7,378 bases of DNA, taken from positions 1-7,378 of the forward strand of contig SVQJ01000084.1 of the NCBI GenBank assembly GCA_015065395.1, in the 5' to 3' direction. Each line of letters begins with the position of its first letter. The stretch's first letter is position 1. The notes beneath the pieces were generated by a model, which saw nothing but the letters and a program-made list of their open reading frames with translations, did not search any database and had not been told where the DNA came from. This stretch comes from Oscillospiraceae bacterium (GTDB taxonomy: Bacteria > Bacillota > Clostridia > Oscillospirales > CAG-272). This document shows, in pieces, positions 5,963 through 7,378 of this stretch. A program made the translations under genes and the position numbers.

Positions 5963-6673
5963 CTATATCTCCTTTTTGTAATGCATCCAAATAACACCGC
6001 TGTCAGCATAAGTACTGCTTTCGAATAGCTTGTATTCCTCGTAAGATGCATTGTCAAACAAAGGTTTGTCATCCTTGCAACCGATCAGAGGTGCGTAAAC
6101 AAGGCTGAGCTCGTCTATGACTCCGGCTTCCTGAAAATAGCCGTTGGTAATGCTTCCCCCTTCAAGAAGAAGAGTGCCTTCTCCTATTTTGGAATAAATA
6201 TGGGAAAGAGCAAGAGGGATGTCGATCTCTTCTTCACCGACGATCATATACGAGATGTTCTTTTCCCGTAGATACGAAAGATAGCGCTTGTCTGCCTGCT
6301 CGGTCAGTATCTGGATGATCCGTGCCTTGTCATAACCCGGATCGTCATCGCTGATAAACGGAGAGCGCCATCCCAAACGGCCTTTAGGATCAAAGGCGAT
6401 TGCATAAAAACCATTGAGATCCTTCGGCGAAAGCCTAAAATATTTTTCGCCGCTGTTGTCGGGCTCGTATTTTGAAAGATCGGGGTAAAATCCCCCTGTG
6501 AAGCTTGATTCCATGGTAATTCTTCCGCATATAAAACCCAAGGGCTTCAGATCACGGTTGATTTTATAATATATTTGTGTTGCTGCATCGCACGCTTTAG
6601 AGTAGAGAAAGTCTCCGCAAACCTTACCGTCTATGGAGGTGACCATGTGGCAGATAATGTGATTTCTTTTCAT
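5963..6673 (-). CDS. Stand-alone RibD C-terminal domain / dihydrofolate-reductase-like protein
   Basis: A 236-residue cytoplasmic protein of the RibD_C (pyrimidine reductase, DHFR-fold) family, expected to be an NAD(P)H-dependent reductase. HMVTSIDGKVCG (9-20) is the N-terminal strand with the typical S-[IL]-DGK motif. LGFICGRITMES (45-56) is the usual GR-x-T substrate-side motif. LLLEGGSITNGYF (168-180), then DELSLVYAPLIG, is the C-terminal nucleotide-binding and dimer region. There is no cytidine-deaminase-like domain and no other riboflavin gene nearby, so a role in riboflavin synthesis is unlikely to be the default; many stand-alone members have unknown substrates. The start at 6673 is chosen because AAAGGAG (6685-6679) sits 5 nt before it; a second ATG seven codons upstream lies ahead of this site. 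The stop is TAG at 5965-5963. Confidence 0.88.
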   Translation of the reverse strand: MKRNHIICHMVTSIDGKVCGDFLYSKACDAATQIYYKINRDLKPLGFICGRITMESSFTGGFYPDLSKYEPDNSGEKYFRLSPKDLNGFYAIAFDPKGRLGWRSPFISDDDPGYDKARIIQILTEQADKRYLSYLREKNISYMIVGEEEIDIPLALSHIYSKIGEGTLLLEGGSITNGYFQEAGVIDELSLVYAPLIGCKDDKPLFDNASYEEYKLFESSTYADSGVIWMHYKKEI

Positions 6674-6678
6674 AAATA

Positions 6679-6685
6679 CTCCTTT
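6679..6685 (-). promoter_or_regulatory. Ribosome binding site fixing the RibD-like gene start
   Basis: AAAGGAG on the minus strand, 5 nt before ATG 6673-6671. It lies inside the seven-codon extension that would begin at 6694, which argues against that longer start. Confidence 0.85.
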
Positions 6686-6692
6686 TTTATTC

Positions 6693-6722
6693 ATTATAGC
6701 GTAAAAAAGCAGACTTTGGCAA
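6693..6722 (-). promoter_or_regulatory. Promoter of the RibD-like reductase gene
   Basis: On the minus strand, TTGCCA (6722-6717) and a perfect TATAAT (6698-6693) are separated by 18 bp, a good sigma-A match. Transcription would begin near 6686, almost at the ribosome binding site, so the leader is very short. It is divergent from the promoter at 6759-6786. Confidence 0.7.
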
Positions 6723-6758
6723 TATTTTTGATAAACTCTGCGAATTAAGCAATTAGCC

Positions 6759-6786
6759 TTGATTTTTCGAGGATATATGTTATAAT
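6759..6786 (+). promoter_or_regulatory. Promoter of the gene at 6816, with extended -10
   Basis: TTGATT (6759-6764) and a perfect TATAAT (6781-6786) are separated by 16 bp. TGT precedes the -10, giving an extended -10. Transcription would begin near 6793, about 20 nt before the ATG. Confidence 0.75.
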
Positions 6787-6815
6787 ATTCTGTATAAAAA
6801 TGATCGGGAGATATT

Positions 6816-7378
6816 ATGAAAAACGGATTGATATATGAAAACGGCGACCTTGTTTATTATAAGGACGATCGCCCAAAGCACGCCGGATGTGTAAAGATCG
6901 ACGGTGACATATATTATATCGGCAGCGGCGGTAAGGCGGTGAAAGGTCAGCACGTTGTTCACAGAGAAATGACGAACGGCATCCTTGAAAGAGGAACATA
7001 TACCTTCGGCGATGATTATAAGCTTGTTGCAGGCTCATATATTGCACCCAAGAAAAGAAAAAAATCAAAAAAGAAAGCTCAAAAGAGCACCTCGTTCATT
7101 CTTCCTTTCGTTGCTGCATTTGTTGTTTTGATCGTGGGAGCGCTCATTACTTTGGTTGAGCTTGGTATTATTGAGCCTTTTTATAAAAACGGCGAAAAGC
7201 TTGATAATAATGTGTCGAAAAATAAGGAAGAGATAGTTCTTCCTGATTTTGATGAGGAGGTCCTGCTTTGTTCTACAAGTGCCAAAAAGCTGTACGACGG
7301 AAAGCTCACAGTTTCAACTGCGAAGGGCGGAGGGGATCCCTATGCTCCGTTGATCTTCAACTATAATCTTCCTGAGAA
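6816..7378 (+). CDS. Single-pass membrane protein with cell-wall-binding-like N-terminal domain (3' end outside window)
   Basis: The frame stays open for 187 codons to the window edge. GGGAG (6806-6810) precedes the ATG by 5 nt. Residues 1-75 form short aromatic/glycine beta-hairpin-like units: LVYYKDD, KIDGDIYYIGSGGKAVKG and NGILERGTYTFGDDYKLVAG. These resemble the 'DG-x-YY-x-x-G' repeats and the NG-x-L-x-x-GTYTFG motif seen in clostridial cell-wall or glucan-binding-like proteins. A polybasic stretch (79-90, KKRKKSKKKAQK) and one transmembrane helix (about 93-114) follow, then an acidic, Lys-containing segment beginning a new domain (from about 145) that is cut off. There is no signal peptide. 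By the positive-inside rule the N-terminal domain is cytoplasmic and the truncated C-terminal part is outside. I do not recognise a specific function. Confidence 0.82.
   Translation, partial: MKNGLIYENGDLVYYKDDRPKHAGCVKIDGDIYYIGSGGKAVKGQHVVHREMTNGILERGTYTFGDDYKLVAGSYIAPKKRKKSKKKAQKSTSFILPFVAAFVVLIVGALITLVELGIIEPFYKNGEKLDNNVSKNKEEIVLPDFDEEVLLCSTSAKKLYDGKLTVSTAKGGGDPYAPLIFNYNLPE

Noticed and set aside
6814..7068. Minus-strand 84-codon open frame over the last gene
   Set aside because: It is a shadow of the plus-strand membrane protein, which has a promoter, a ribosome binding site and coherent domain structure.
7236..7378. Bacterial Ig-like repeat in the extracellular part of the last protein
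   Set aside because: The KKLYDGKLTV segment is only weakly reminiscent of such repeats and the domain is cut by the window edge.

Overview
The window looks like a piece of a Firmicutes genome, most likely from class Clostridia (an Oscillospiraceae/Ruminococcaceae-type gut or rumen bacterium). This is an inference. It rests on AAAGGAG/AGGTGA-type ribosome binding sites, extended -10 promoters, one TTG start, moderate GC by eye, and the gene families present. I see no phage genes, transposase, CRISPR array, tRNA or rRNA.

Layout: (1) Bases 1-1623 (+) encode the C-terminal ~540 residues of a LacZ-type GH2 beta-galactosidase cut by the left edge, followed by a strong intrinsic terminator. (2) Bases 1727-5222 hold a self-contained three-gene transcription unit: an extended -10 promoter, a leader with a perfect 12-bp hairpin, an SPFH-domain protein ending in four zinc ribbons (YdjI-like), a double-zinc-ribbon protein with one C-terminal membrane helix (YdjG-like, TTG start), and a secreted/membrane TPM-domain protein (YdjH-like). 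A perfect 17-bp bidirectional terminator closes it. (3) Convergent to this, on the minus strand, is a flavin reductase (flavoredoxin-like) gene at 5261-5817, broken by a -1 frameshift in a G-rich run. Upstream of it is an intact stand-alone RibD-C/DHFR-like reductase (5963-6673). (4) Divergent from the reductase, a gene starting at 6816 (+) runs off the right edge. It encodes a single-pass membrane protein with a cell-wall-binding-like N-terminal domain that is predicted to be cytoplasmic.

The central operon matches in composition the ydjGHI part of the Bacillus subtilis pspA-ydjGHI membrane-stress locus, where a soluble SPFH protein is tied to the membrane by YdjG and YdjH. Here the gene order is permuted (I-G-H), no pspA is visible in the window, and the SPFH protein carries its own zinc-ribbon array. 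A plausible reading is a membrane-organising or envelope-stress complex: a cytosolic SPFH oligomer, a tail-anchored zinc-ribbon adaptor, and an extracellular TPM sensor. This is the most interesting part of the window. It is a variant of a known module rather than a wholly new system.
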